Shown: positions 1 to 7,742, numbered from the stretch's first letter. The stretch: 64,000 nucleotides of DNA from Pseudobutyrivibrio sp. YE44 (GCF_900104335.1 NZ_FMXT01000004.1:62001-126000), one strand, 5' to 3'. The notes: generated from the letters alone by a model not told the origin. A program made the numbers and translations.

Positions 1-337
1 CCTTGAATACATGCTGATTGTTATCTTTTGATGCAATAAAGTCCGCTATCAATGCACCTACCATAGATGTCACTAACCAAGGAAGATAACCTGCACCCAT
101 GATTGAGAACAGCACCATACATATTGCCTGCATCAGCATGAATTGACCAAACTTTCCAATCTTTCTACTAATGAAGAAGAAAATTGAACCTGTCAAAAGT
201 GCACATATTCCACAGCTAATGGAGTGTCCGAATGGACCAAGTGGCGCTATGATAACCATCGATAACATATAAAAAACCATGTACAGTGCAGATAGCAAAG
301 CTATCATTATTACGTCTTTAATCTTCAACTTTTTCAT
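1..337 (-). CDS. ECF transporter S component, MptD/Trep_Strep-like, C-terminus beyond window
   Basis: The first 112 codons of a membrane protein whose end lies outside the window. It begins MKKLKIKDVIMIALLSALY and is nearly all hydrophobic, with four apparent membrane segments and short basic loops. The sequence style and its place after a T component and a double ATPase fit the substrate-binding S subunit of an energy-coupling-factor importer (MptD/TIGR02185-like group). The start overlaps the end of the ATPase gene by 20 bases, so the two are probably translationally coupled. The substrate cannot be read from sequence. The metal-type operator at the head of the operon suggests a metal-related solute, which is inference only. 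Confidence 0.72.
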   Translation of the reverse strand, partial: MKKLKIKDVIMIALLSALYMVFYMLSMVIIAPLGPFGHSISCGICALLTGSIFFFISRKIGKFGQFMLMQAICMVLFSIMGAGYLPWLVTSMVGALIADFIASKDNNQHVFK

Positions 338-1751
338 TACATCTTTCCTCCTGCATATGCATAAAAATTTTATTTAAATTGGATACAGAATCCTTTGTTA
401 GAATAAAATCCTCCTTGATGGTTCCTTCATCCAAAAATACTACCCTGTCCGCAACATGTCTTATGAATTCATAATCATGAGATATTACAAGTACTCCTGA
501 TTTTTCCTTCAGCTTTAAGATTTCACCCACAACGCTATGCATTGAATAAACATCAAGCCCACTGGTTGGTTCGTCAAATATTATTAACGGCTTTTCACAA
601 AGTGTAGCCATAGCTATCTGCAATCTTTGCTTCTGTCCACCACTTAAATCAAATGGATGTTTATGTCGATATGGAAGCAAGCCCAAATTTCTAAGACAAC
701 TTTTTATGCTGTCCAAATCATTTTTCACAAGTGTTAATTCATTAATTACAGAGGTTCCAAAAAGCTGATAGTCGGGATCTTGCATTATAAAAAATGGTAA
801 TTCATTCGTATCAACAACACCCTGTGTAGGCTTATATGTTTTACACAATAGCTTTGCGAGGGTTGTTTTTCCTGCGCCATTGGATCCCACAAGAACAGTT
901 ACTTCCCCTTTATGAAATTCAAGATTTATATCTTTCAAAATATCTTTAAAGCTGACATTCTTCAGACTGGCAATGACTTTTTCGTGATTAATGATTTTCC
1001 TGCAAGGTATATCAAGTGAGAAAATATCAAAGCTTCTTGTATCATAGTTACAGCTTTTAAACTCGTCCTCCGAATCATATTGCTTTAATTTGCCGTTATC
1101 CAAAAACAAGACTCTGTCAATCATCCCATTAAGATAGAAAAATCTGTGGTCTGCCACGATTATCGTATATCCGTTATTCTTCATCTCCTTAATGATTTGC
1201 CCTAAAAGCATCGCATTACCATAATCAAGGTTTGCCGATGGCTCATCAAACAGCAGAATCTTTTGATTCATGGTAACTGCTGAAGCTAAGGCTATCATTT
1301 GGCGTTCACCACTTGAAAGAGTATAAATATTTCTATTCATAAGCTGATGGATACCAAAAGTTTCCTTTAACTCATCTAAACGTTTTTGCATATCAACTTT
1401 TTTGTATCCGTAATTCTCCATTGGAAATACAAGCTCTGCCGTGGTGTTTTCAGTAAAGAACTGGGATCTTGGATTTTGAAAAACAGAACCCATTATTTTG
1501 TTAATCTGATGCATCCTTAATTCTGAATAACTGGTTCCAGTAATTGATAGTTCTCCTGATAAATCACCTTCTGTAACAGTTGGTATTAGACCATTCAGAC
1601 ACTTTAATAATGTTGATTTTCCGCATCCACTATTTCCTGTAAGTAGAACAACCTCACCTTCGTTTATCGAAAAATTAATATCAGAAATACCTTCCGAACT
1701 TTCCTCATAAGTAAAGGTTAGATTATTAGCTACAAGTGCATTCTTTTCCAT
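318..1751 (-). CDS. ECF-type ABC transporter, fused double ATP-binding protein
   Basis: Two complete ABC ATPase domains in one 477-residue chain power the neighbouring T and S membrane subunits. Domain 1 has Walker A GNSGCGKST (about residue 40), signature LSSGERQ and Walker B ILLFDEPSANLD. Domain 2 has Walker A GSNGAGKTT, signature LSGGQKQR and Walker B LIIFDEPTSGLD. A linker of roughly 40 residues joins them. The gene overlaps the T-component gene by 22 bases upstream and the S-component gene by 20 bases downstream, so this is a tightly coupled three-gene operon. Separate EcfA1 and EcfA2 proteins are more usual, but fused forms are known for this transporter group. Confidence 0.9.
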   Translation of the reverse strand: MEKNALVANNLTFTYEESSEGISDINFSINEGEVVLLTGNSGCGKSTLLKCLNGLIPTVTEGDLSGELSITGTSYSELRMHQINKIMGSVFQNPRSQFFTENTTAELVFPMENYGYKKVDMQKRLDELKETFGIHQLMNRNIYTLSSGERQMIALASAVTMNQKILLFDEPSANLDYGNAMLLGQIIKEMKNNGYTIIVADHRFFYLNGMIDRVLFLDNGKLKQYDSEDEFKSCNYDTRSFDIFSLDIPCRKIINHEKVIASLKNVSFKDILKDINLEFHKGEVTVLVGSNGAGKTTLAKLLCKTYKPTQGVVDTNELPFFIMQDPDYQLFGTSVINELTLVKNDLDSIKSCLRNLGLLPYRHKHPFDLSGGQKQRLQIAMATLCEKPLIIFDEPTSGLDVYSMHSVVGEILKLKEKSGVLVISHDYEFIRHVADRVVFLDEGTIKEDFILTKDSVSNLNKIFMHMQEERCNEKVED

Positions 1752-2413
1752 AAAAATCCTCCAGCCAATCCAGTCACAAATACCAGTAGCACTGCCGCAT
1801 CAGACACTCTGATTCTCTCCTCGTAGTAAGAGGTTCGTTTTACAGGCACATCAATCCCCTTCACAAAGCCTGCCGCTGTAACCTCCTCGGCAAGTGCAGC
1901 ACACCTAAAAAGCTGAGGAACAATAAAGTATTGAAAGCTCTTTATTGGATGCTTTAATGAAAAGCTGATTCCACGTAATCTCATTGATTCCAATATGTAA
2001 CTGAATTCTCTTTTAAATGTTGGAATATATTTAAGAGTGATTGTCACAGCTATTACCAGAACTCTTGGGATATGGATTGTTTCTAGTGCTGACAACAGCT
2101 GTGCAGAATTATATTTACGAACTAAAATAGATGCCAGAGCAAGACATGGGACTGATTGTACTAAAACTATAAGAAAAAGACCTATAAACTGAAGCTTCTC
2201 TGAATTTACCGTCATGTAATATATTCCCATCATACTGAAATATATAATGAAAAGAGCAACAAGACTTTTAAACCTCTTCATCAAAATCAAAAGCATACTG
2301 GCAAAAACAAAAAGAAACGCTTGCAGATATTTTCCATTTATAAAAATATACATAGATGGTGCTATAATATTTATAAGAATTAAAACTATTGGATTTAACT
2401 TCAATGACTTCAT
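1730..2413 (-). CDS. ECF transporter T component (CbiQ/EcfT family)
   Basis: A polytopic membrane protein of about 227 residues that would couple the double ATPase to the S subunit. It has hydrophobic segments near residues 8-60 and 75-105, a cytoplasmic section with ESMRLRGISF (the EcfT Ala-Arg-Gly-type coupling motif region) and a C-terminal membrane helix. In-frame starts lie at 2434, 2422 and 2413. The first sits directly against a 12-bp palindrome and has no ribosome site. I prefer MKSLKLNPIV at 2413, preceded by AAGGGG, though the spacing is long. It is the first gene of the operon and overlaps the ATPase gene. Confidence 0.82.
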   Translation of the reverse strand: MKSLKLNPIVLILINIIAPSMYIFINGKYLQAFLFVFASMLLILMKRFKSLVALFIIYFSMMGIYYMTVNSEKLQFIGLFLIVLVQSVPCLALASILVRKYNSAQLLSALETIHIPRVLVIAVTITLKYIPTFKREFSYILESMRLRGISFSLKHPIKSFQYFIVPQLFRCAALAEEVTAAGFVKGIDVPVKRTSYYEERIRVSDAAVLLVFVTGLAGGFLWKRMHL

Positions 2414-2434
2414 AACTAACATAACCCCTTGCAT

Positions 2435-2446
2435 TAGACCGGTCTA
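2435..2446. promoter_or_regulatory. TetR-type palindrome TAGACCGGTCTA
   Basis: A perfect 12-bp palindrome between the promoter and the T-component start. The AGACCGGTCT core resembles operators of TetR-family regulators such as LmrA/YxaF of Bacillus. No TetR gene is visible in the window, so the regulator is unknown. Confidence 0.45.
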
Positions 2447-2453
2447 TCTATCG

Positions 2454-2467
2454 TTAGGCAAACCTAA
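2454..2467. promoter_or_regulatory. DtxR/IdeR-like operator TTAGGCAAACCTAA
   Basis: An interrupted palindrome TTAGG-N4-CCTAA lying just downstream of the predicted transcription start. It matches the half-sites of DtxR/IdeR-family metalloregulator boxes (TTAGG...CCTAA). Binding here would repress the ECF operon in the presence of metal. Confidence 0.5.
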
Positions 2468-2478
2468 CTTTCAGATAA

Positions 2479-2507
2479 AATCTACCTCATATATTTTGAT
2501 TTGTCAA
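2479..2507 (-). promoter_or_regulatory. Sigma-70 type promoter of the ECF operon
   Basis: On the minus strand a TTGACA -35 box (2502-2507) is followed after 17 bp by TAGATT (2479-2484). The placement upstream of the two palindromes and the T-component gene supports it as the operon promoter. Confidence 0.55.
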
Positions 2508-2541
2508 CAAGAATTATAATGTGAACCGATTTCATTTATAC

Positions 2542-2570
2542 AAAAGAGCGCCCTCATAAATGAGGACGCC
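2542..2570 (-). terminator. Intrinsic terminator after the HAD gene
   Basis: The stem GCGTCCTCA/TGAGGGCGC (one G-T pair) with loop TTTA is followed on the minus strand by TCTTTTGT. Confidence 0.75.
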
Positions 2571-2604
2571 CCGTCTTTAAGTTTTATTCTACACTCTTAA
2601 ATTC

Positions 2605-3432
2605 TTATATCAGTTTTAAATACTTAAACGCATTGTATAATCCATCTTTATCTACATCATCTGTAATATAATCCGCAGCTGCTTTGCAATCCTCGCCGCC
2701 AGAACCCATAGCTACTGAATAACCACATGCCTCGAACATCGGAATGTCCACCTTAGCATCACCAAAAGCAATAGTATCTTCTTTTGATGCCCCAAGATGC
2801 TTTAGCAAAACATCAACTGCATGCTTTTTTGAAATTCCTTTGACTCCTAAATCGCCAAAGAGTGCTTTCTCACCCGCACCTCCCCAGGTACCAGCTGTTA
2901 AATCAGGGAATTCTTCAATTGAATCCAAATGATCCTGATACGTATTTAGGACGAAGGAAACCTTATTTACATCTGAGCGATAAAGTTCTCCGTCAAAAAT
3001 CATTTCTGGGAAAATCTGGCGAACTGTTATGTTAGCGTCTCTGCCTTTACGAGTTGAATACTCCTGAAGTGCTTGCAAAGCATTCTCTTCAAAATGTTCA
3101 CTTCCAAAAAGACCATTGTTACTTTCAAGATAAAAATCCAGTTTTCTAGAATGACACCAATCAACAATATGCTTACACTGTTCCGCTGTTATCAACTGAT
3201 GCATAACAACTGTATTTCCATCTTTTACATAAGAACCATTTCCGCCAATCATTCCATCTAGTCCAATATCCCAGATATTTTGATATACCTCTGCCTCACT
3301 TCTGCCAGTGCATATATATACCTTGTGTCCATTTTTTCTAGCTTCTCTTATGGCAACAATAGCACTTTCTGGAAGATTATTTTCATAATCTACTAAAGTG
3401 CCGTCTACATCTAAAAATATAACTTTTTTCAT
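2605..3432 (-). CDS. HAD superfamily phosphatase, Cof type
   Basis: A 275-residue cytosolic hydrolase of the Cof/YidA group, which dephosphorylates sugar phosphates or other small phosphoesters. It opens with MKKVIFLDVDGTLVDYENN: DVDGT holds the nucleophilic Asp and the acid/base Asp. Later features are ICTGRS (motif II region), a C2-type cap, VKGISKKHAV (motif III Lys region) and IAFGDAKVDIPMFEACG (motif IV Asp residues). I take the ATG at 3432, preceded by GGAG at good spacing, rather than the upstream ATG at 3474, which would overlap the HxlR gene. With this start the gene lies 20 bases behind the HxlR gene, so the two are likely co-transcribed. Substrate not predictable. Confidence 0.9.
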   Translation of the reverse strand: MKKVIFLDVDGTLVDYENNLPESAIVAIREARKNGHKVYICTGRSEAEVYQNIWDIGLDGMIGGNGSYVKDGNTVVMHQLITAEQCKHIVDWCHSRKLDFYLESNNGLFGSEHFEENALQALQEYSTRKGRDANITVRQIFPEMIFDGELYRSDVNKVSFVLNTYQDHLDSIEEFPDLTAGTWGGAGEKALFGDLGVKGISKKHAVDVLLKHLGASKEDTIAFGDAKVDIPMFEACGYSVAMGSGGEDCKAAADYITDDVDKDGLYNAFKYLKLI

Positions 3433-3452
3433 ATTATTCTCCATTTTATTTC

Positions 3453-3794
3453 TTATAGATTTTCCTCTCCCCAACGTTTTAATTCGAGGAGAATTGGAAT
3501 TAATGATTTTGCTTTATCTGTAAGAGAATACTCTACCCTTACAGGCATTTCATCATACTGTACTCGGGAAATCATACCATCTCCCTCCAGCTCCTTTAGC
3601 GACTGGGCTAACATAGTGTTTGTGATACCAAAAACAGAACGTCTCAAATCACCATAGCGGACAACCTCATTATTATCAATGACACATAGAATCATAATCT
3701 TCCATTTTCCACCAACAATGTTTAAGACCTTCTTTAATCCACAGCTCTCGCCTGCTATGTCTTCACATAATGGTTCCTTCTTTTCTTTAATCAT
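3453..3794 (-). CDS. HxlR-family transcriptional regulator
   Basis: A 113-residue single-domain winged-helix regulator. It shows the HxlR signature: a Cys-rich start (CEDIAGESCGLKKVLNIVGGKW), then LRRSVFGITNTMLAQSLKELEGDGMI and the wing with VEYSLTDKAKSL. HxlR proteins commonly sense electrophiles or redox stress, sometimes through a conserved Cys such as the one near residue 9. The gene is divergent from the ferredoxin/cysteine-rich operon at 3917-5094, and the shared intergenic region holds inverted TGGTAAG/CTTACCA motifs. That operon is the likely target. Confidence 0.9.
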   Translation of the reverse strand: MIKEKKEPLCEDIAGESCGLKKVLNIVGGKWKIMILCVIDNNEVVRYGDLRRSVFGITNTMLAQSLKELEGDGMISRVQYDEMPVRVEYSLTDKAKSLIPILLELKRWGEENL

Positions 3795-3810
3795 ATTCTT
3801 TTCCTCGCAC

Positions 3811-3878
3811 TGGTAAGTTTTTTCTCACCAGGTTAATTTATTTTGCGTAGTTGATATATTTTTCTTACCACATATAAT
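3811..3878 (+). promoter_or_regulatory. Divergent control region: TGGTAAG inverted repeats and promoter
   Basis: TGGTAAG (3811-3817), CTCACCA (3824-3830) and CTTACCA (3864-3870) form inverted copies of one motif. The last lies between TTGATA (3851-3856) and TATAAT (3873-3878), a 16-bp-spaced promoter for the ferredoxin operon. Binding by the divergent HxlR protein there would block the promoter. Confidence 0.6.
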
Positions 3879-3916
3879 AAACGTAGTTCAAAAACAAAGC
3901 AAGTATAGGAGTCTGT

Positions 3917-4129
3917 ATGGTTAAGAAAAAAGCTAGTCCAGAAAAGGATAGATGCGTAGCCTGCGGTGTATGCGCACTACAGTGTCCGCGAAAGGCTATC
4001 AATATTTATAAGGGTTGCTACGCAGTTGTGGAGCTGAAAAAATGCGTAGGCTGTGGAATATGTTACAAAGCATGTCCTGCTAATGCAATAACAATCAATG
4101 AAATAAATCAGGAGGTAACAAATGACTAA
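3917..4129 (+). CDS. 2[4Fe-4S] ferredoxin
   Basis: A 70-residue small electron carrier. Two Cx2Cx2Cx3CP motifs are visible: CVACGVCALQCP and CVGCGICYKACP, each followed by the usual Ala-Ile strand. It is the first gene of a three-gene plus-strand operon and its end overlaps the start of the membrane Fe-S gene by 8 bases. It probably passes electrons to or from that membrane protein. A good ribosome site (AGGAG, about 10 bases upstream) supports the start. Confidence 0.9.
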   Translation: MVKKKASPEKDRCVACGVCALQCPRKAINIYKGCYAVVELKKCVGCGICYKACPANAITINEINQEVTND

Positions 4130-4713
4130 GATTAAAGTGAAACATCATTGGTATGAGTACCTTTGGATTTGGTCAATCATATATTTCGCTTTGGGATTTT
4201 TTAATATTCTATTTGCATGGCTTGGTATGATTGATTTCATTCTTCCACTGATTTTTGCAATCGTAGGCGGAAATAAATGGTTCTGCAATCACATGTGTGG
4301 CCGTGGTCAACTCTTCTGGGTATTTAGGTAGAAATATGAAATGTTCGAGAGGTAAAGGCGCGCCAAAATGGTTATCTTCAAAATGGTTTAGATATGGCTT
4401 TTTGGCATTCTTCCTTACAATGTTTGGCACAATGATTTTCCAAACATATCTGGTATTCTCAGGAACAGGAACTCTAAGAAAAGCAATCAAACTTTTTTGG
4501 ACCTTTAAGGTACCTTGGCAGTGGGCTTACAATGGAAGTATCTTCCCTGACTGGGTAGCACAATTTGGATTTGGTTTCTACAGTCTGATGTTAACCTCTA
4601 CGTTAATTGGTTTGATTGTTATGGTATTATATAAAGAACGTACTTGGTGTACATTCTGTCCAATGGGGACAATGACGCAAGGAATCTGCAAATTAAAAAA
4701 TAATAATAAATAG
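4122..4713 (+). pseudogene. Membrane 4Fe-4S protein (NapH-like), frameshifted
   Basis: Two overlapping reading frames together encode one membrane Fe-S protein. The first (4122-4331) gives two membrane helices and KWFCNHMCGRGQLF. The second (in frame from about 4320 to 4713) gives LGRNMKCSRGKGAP, two more helices and WCTFCPMGTMTQGICK. Removing one G from the GGG at 4318-4320 fuses them as ...GRGQLFWYLGRNMK..., which reads naturally. The complete protein would be about 196 residues, with Cys motifs suited to a cluster at the membrane, like NapH/CcoG-type polyferredoxins. It may be a real mutation, a sequencing error in a short homopolymer, or a +1 recoding site. The partner genes on both sides are intact. 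Confidence 0.75.
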
Positions 4714-4722
4714 GAGTCTAAA

Positions 4723-5094
4723 ATGGAAAGAAAAGAATTAGCGGTAGAACTTAAGCACAATGGTTACAATTGCTGTCAGGCTGTGCTTTGTTCATTCAAG
4801 GATGAGCTTTCTTGCTCTGAAGATGATTTGAAGAAAATAGGAGCTGCATTTGGTGTAGGTATGGGGTGCATGGAAGCTACCTGCGGTGCCCTTTGCGGAG
4901 CTCAGATGGTACTTGGCATGAAGAAATATGAAGGTGCACCTATCCTTAGGGACGCTGCAGCTATAGCAAAGGCATTTGAAGGTAAATGCGGTGCTACAAT
5001 CTGCAAGGACCTTAAGGGGATTGAAACTGGCATCGTTAAATGCGAATGTGATGACTGCGTAAGAAATGCAGTAGAAGTATTAGAACAAGCCTAA
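4723..5094 (+). CDS. C_GCAxxG_C_C family redox protein
   Basis: A 123-residue soluble protein of the C_GCAxxG_C_C family (TIGR01909). Diagnostic features are NCCQAVL near the start, FGVGMGCMEATCGALCGA in the middle and CGATICKDLKG...CDDCV near the end. These conserved cysteines suggest metal or cluster binding. The molecular role of the family is not established. It is the last gene of the ferredoxin/membrane Fe-S operon (9-base gap, GGAG ribosome site) and is followed at once by a terminator. Confidence 0.85.
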   Translation: MERKELAVELKHNGYNCCQAVLCSFKDELSCSEDDLKKIGAAFGVGMGCMEATCGALCGAQMVLGMKKYEGAPILRDAAAIAKAFEGKCGATICKDLKGIETGIVKCECDDCVRNAVEVLEQA

Positions 5095-5100
5095 GACATT

Positions 5101-5130
5101 GAGAGCCAGCCAATAAGGCTGGCTCGTTTT
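5101..5130 (+). terminator. Intrinsic terminator of the ferredoxin operon
   Basis: Perfect 9-bp stem GAGCCAGCC/GGCTGGCTC, loop AATAA, then GTTTTTT. Confidence 0.92.
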
Positions 5131-5473
5131 TTAGACAACGTTCATCGATAGCTCAATCTCAATCTCATCCTCATCTACCTCTCCCGTCTCTTGAAACCCT
5201 AGATTACGGTACAAAGACAAAGCAGACATATTATCTTTGTTGCAGGTCAAGGTAACTCTATTAGAATCCCCGAAAGGTTTTGTGCCTATGTATGACAGAA
5301 CCAACCATTTCCTCATCATTATAGATTCCAAATGGTTGACACTGGTCTCTGTAAACATAAGCTTGAGCTAAGCTTCGAATTGGATGAGATACAAATTTAT
5401 CCTGACCTTCTCCAAGCTTAAGATTAAAAGCATCAATAAAATTTTCTTCTGTAATTTTTCTAAGATTAATCAT
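5131..5473 (-). pseudogene. GNAT acetyltransferase remnant with internal deletion
   Basis: The N-terminal part (5473 down to about 5290: MINLRKITEENFIDAFNL...GIYNDEEMVG) and the C-terminal part (about 5295 down to 5131: YIGTKPFGDSNRVTLTC...NMSALSLYRNLGFQETGE) belong to one GNAT N-acetyltransferase but lie in different frames. Together they make about 105 residues against about 145-150 usual. The missing piece is the central strand and the acetyl-CoA pyrophosphate loop (the Q/RxxGxG/A motif), which no frame contains. The join near 5285-5297 is therefore a deletion that also shifts the frame. A non-functional gene is the simplest reading. Confidence 0.8.
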
Positions 5474-5545
5474 ATGATTCCTCCATAAAATGTAATTGCT
5501 TAATTAGTAACAAAAGGCTTGTATGAATATCTTAGAAGAATTGGC

Positions 5546-5577
5546 AAAAAAATACCGTGGCTTAATAAACCACGGTA
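5546..5577 (-). terminator. Intrinsic terminator after the small-peptide ORF
   Basis: Perfect 8-bp stem TACCGTGG/CCACGGTA followed on the minus strand by seven T. Confidence 0.85.
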
Positions 5578-5591
5578 CAATGTAATACTTA

Positions 5592-5654
5592 TTAAACGTA
5601 TGCCGAGGTCTTCAACAGATATTCAGATGTTTTATTCATTCTTCTATTCATCAT
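5592..5654 (-). CDS. Candidate 20-residue peptide behind a membrane XRE regulator
   Basis: A short ORF starting MMNRRMNKTSEYLLKTSAYV. It has a strong ribosome site (AGAGAGGTG, 7 bases before the ATG) and ends just before a clean terminator, so it is likely transcribed and may be translated. It lies 58 bases downstream of the membrane-bound XRE regulator gene in the same direction. I do not recognise the peptide. It is basic with a short hydrophobic end and has no signal sequence. It could be a signalling peptide, a toxin-like peptide or a chance ORF. Confidence 0.4.
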   Translation of the reverse strand: MMNRRMNKTSEYLLKTSAYV

Positions 5655-5712
5655 AATTGAACACCTCTCTTTCTTTGTAATCTTTGTGTTTATCATACAT
5701 TTTAGGAACCAT

Positions 5713-6465
5713 TTATGCAATATCTTTATGAATGTGATGCAATCTTCCTTTAAACATATGCAGTACCATTGAAATAGCAATTGCATAAAACACTGTCAGA
5801 ATTGCTACAGCAAGCTTAGGGCCGAGTTTTTCCAGGTTTCCAATTGTACCAATAGACAACACGATTCCTATAATGCTTGAAAGAGCGCCACTATATAGGG
5901 TGGCTTTTATACCATATGTAATGGCATATTCAGATTTTTCTAATTCCTCTGAGTCAGCTTGTAGTTGTTTCCCAAAAGCCAATTTAATACCATTTAAATA
6001 ATATCCAAACTGCTTAGAAATCCCAAGAATAATGTATTTGATTCCTATAACTGCAAGTAAAGAAGGGATATCAAGAAACCATCCAATCTGCCCTCTACCA
6101 AATAGAATAATGGCCATCACAAATGTAATTAGAATAATAATCCCAATAATCATTCCGATTGAAGACAGTTTCTCGTTCTTTCGATAATTTTCATTATTCT
6201 TCATAAGCTCTACCATATTCTTTTCCGCCTTTCCATCGTAATCTTCTGCGGATAAGTGTTCGCCTGATAGAAGCTCATTTATATTTATTTCAAGTATTCT
6301 ACAAAGTTCTGGCATTATAGATGTATCTGGTAGGCCTCTTCCTGTTTCCCATCGAGAAATAGCTTTATCACTTACACCAATGGAATCAGCAAGTTGTTTC
6401 TGGGTATATCCTTTTTCTTTTCTGATACTTGAAACAAATTCACCAATTTTCTTCTGATCAAGCAT
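5713..6465 (-). CDS. XRE-family regulator with C-terminal membrane domain
   Basis: A 250-residue protein. Residues 5-62 are a helix-turn-helix domain (KEKGYTQKQLADSIGVSDKAI, then SRWETGRGLPD). Residues about 100-245 hold four hydrophobic segments: IGMIIGIIILITFVMAIILF, PSLLAVIGIKYIILGI, GALSSIIGIVLSIGTIG and LAVAILTVFYAIAISMVLHM. Such fusions are common in Firmicutes and are thought to sense membrane state or a peptide, but no ligand is known here. The next ORF downstream is the 20-residue peptide candidate, followed by a terminator. Confidence 0.85.
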   Translation of the reverse strand: MLDQKKIGEFVSSIRKEKGYTQKQLADSIGVSDKAISRWETGRGLPDTSIMPELCRILEININELLSGEHLSAEDYDGKAEKNMVELMKNNENYRKNEKLSSIGMIIGIIILITFVMAIILFGRGQIGWFLDIPSLLAVIGIKYIILGISKQFGYYLNGIKLAFGKQLQADSEELEKSEYAITYGIKATLYSGALSSIIGIVLSIGTIGNLEKLGPKLAVAILTVFYAIAISMVLHMFKGRLHHIHKDIA

Positions 6466-6606
6466 ACTTTACACCCTCCACAGTTTTCCTGTTACATTTA
6501 TACGTTATAATGCCTATGAAAATATTGTAACCTATGAATGCAAGAATTAGGTATGTTTTTGTAAAACCAAACTATATGCATCGTAGAGATGAAACATTCC
6601 CATGTA

Positions 6607-7176
6607 TTATTGCTTTGATATTATCCAATAATTGTTATACAAGTAGTGGTCCATTGTGCCTTCAAGCAAAGACTCGCTCTTTTCAAATCCATAACTTGTG
6701 AAAGCATCCATACGCTCTATGGCATAAACTGGAACCTTTGAGATTATTTCAGTGCAATCAAACAAGTCATATGCCGGTGGAATAATGATTGAAAGCAATT
6801 CATTTATTATTTCAGATTTTTCATAATCACTTCTAACATCCAACCTAAGAACTCCAGCATGATTAAAGTCATCTTCAGCAATTCTATGGAATAGCTCTAT
6901 TGTCCCAATAACTTCTTCTGTCTTCTTATCTATTATTGCCCAACGAACAAAGAATTTCTGATTGTAGGAATAGAGCCAAAAATCTATGGCATTATCCATT
7001 CTTTCTTTGGTAGGATAATAGAAATTGTCACCATGGCAATTATCACTATTGAAAAATGGCAAGGCGTTTTTATCACTATATAATTTCAATAAGTCAGCAA
7101 AATCTTCTTTAGTTACAAACCTCAGTAAAAACTTATCATTTTCAAGAATTGGACATTCTTCATATACATTATTCAT
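6607..7176 (-). CDS. GNAT family N-acetyltransferase
   Basis: A 189-residue protein resembling RimJ/RimL-type GNAT enzymes, which acetylate amino groups of proteins or small molecules. N-terminal FLLRFVTKEDFADLLKLYSD is typical of the fold's first strand and helices. VRWAIIDKKTEEVIGTIELF forms the central strands, and DYEKSEIINELLSIIIPPAY stands where the acetyl-CoA-binding helix should be, although the glycine-rich Q/RxxGxG loop is weak. The start has GGGGGA 7 bases upstream. It lies just outside the tRNA-Leu element. Substrate unknown. Confidence 0.75.
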   Translation of the reverse strand: MNNVYEECPILENDKFLLRFVTKEDFADLLKLYSDKNALPFFNSDNCHGDNFYYPTKERMDNAIDFWLYSYNQKFFVRWAIIDKKTEEVIGTIELFHRIAEDDFNHAGVLRLDVRSDYEKSEIINELLSIIIPPAYDLFDCTEIISKVPVYAIERMDAFTSYGFEKSESLLEGTMDHYLYNNYWIISKQ

Positions 7177-7252
7177 TTTCTAATCCCCCAAGTATTTTTC
7201 ATTATTCTACAATATATCAAATGTGGTAATTGTGCAATCGAAGATTTATAGA

Positions 7253-7272
7253 GCGGATGGCGGGACTTGAAC
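7253..7272. repeat. Distal attachment-site repeat (tRNA-Leu 3' end copy)
   Basis: Copy of the T-arm and acceptor end of tRNA-Leu(AAG), one mismatch to 11811-11830 at the sixth base. No tRNA body follows, so it is an att remnant rather than a gene. Confidence 0.75.
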
Positions 7273-7324
7273 AGTTCTGTCAGTCCAGAAACCCGCTAAG
7301 AAAGGAGGTTCTGACACCGTCTCC

Positions 7325-7351
7325 CGAAAGGGACCCCTAAAGGGACCCCCT
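7325..7351. repeat. Tandem AGGGACC motifs near the left end of the element
   Basis: Two AGGGACCC copies 12 bases apart. A similar pair, AGGGAACC twice 10 bases apart, lies near the right end at 11713-11730 inside the integrase gene's 3' end. Paired direct repeats near both ends could be integrase arm-binding sites. This is inference. Confidence 0.35.
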
Positions 7352-7378
7352 CAATCAATCTGAATTTGCTCTAATTAA

Positions 7379-7714
7379 TCATTTCAGCAAATACTTTTCA
7401 AATGCTTTATGTGCATCTAGGTGTGTATCTTTAAAAAACAGAAAGCACCAAATGAAAAAGGTCGGAATAGCCATGTAAGGTGATAAAACATATGAAAGAA
7501 TCGTCCCGCCTAACATTATAGCTGACCATATAAAACATTGATTTCTTATATCGCGAGAAATAGCTGCTTTATCATAAATGGCCTGTTCTTCATCAGGAAA
7601 AGAATTAAATCCGGCAACAAATTTTGTTGCTTTTTCTTTGAATATTCCAAACAACAATCCTACTATTGCAAATGGTATAACCAATACTCCACACATATAA
7701 GCTCCAATATTCAT
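7379..7714 (-). CDS. Small membrane protein, DUF3784-like
   Basis: About 111 residues with an N-terminal membrane helix (GVLVIPFAIVGLLFGIF), a soluble loop with FNSFPDEEQAIYDKAAISRD, and two closely spaced C-terminal helices. This layout is that of DUF3784-type proteins, which have no known function. I start at the ATG at 7714 because GGGAGG lies 5 bases before it; the upstream extension would overlap the TfoX-like gene. It is the last gene before the distal att repeat. Confidence 0.6.
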   Translation of the reverse strand: MNIGAYMCGVLVIPFAIVGLLFGIFKEKATKFVAGFNSFPDEEQAIYDKAAISRDIRNQCFIWSAIMLGGTILSYVLSPYMAIPTFFIWCFLFFKDTHLDAHKAFEKYLLK

Positions 7715-7742
7715 CATATCCTCCCTACAAATTTGAAGTTGT

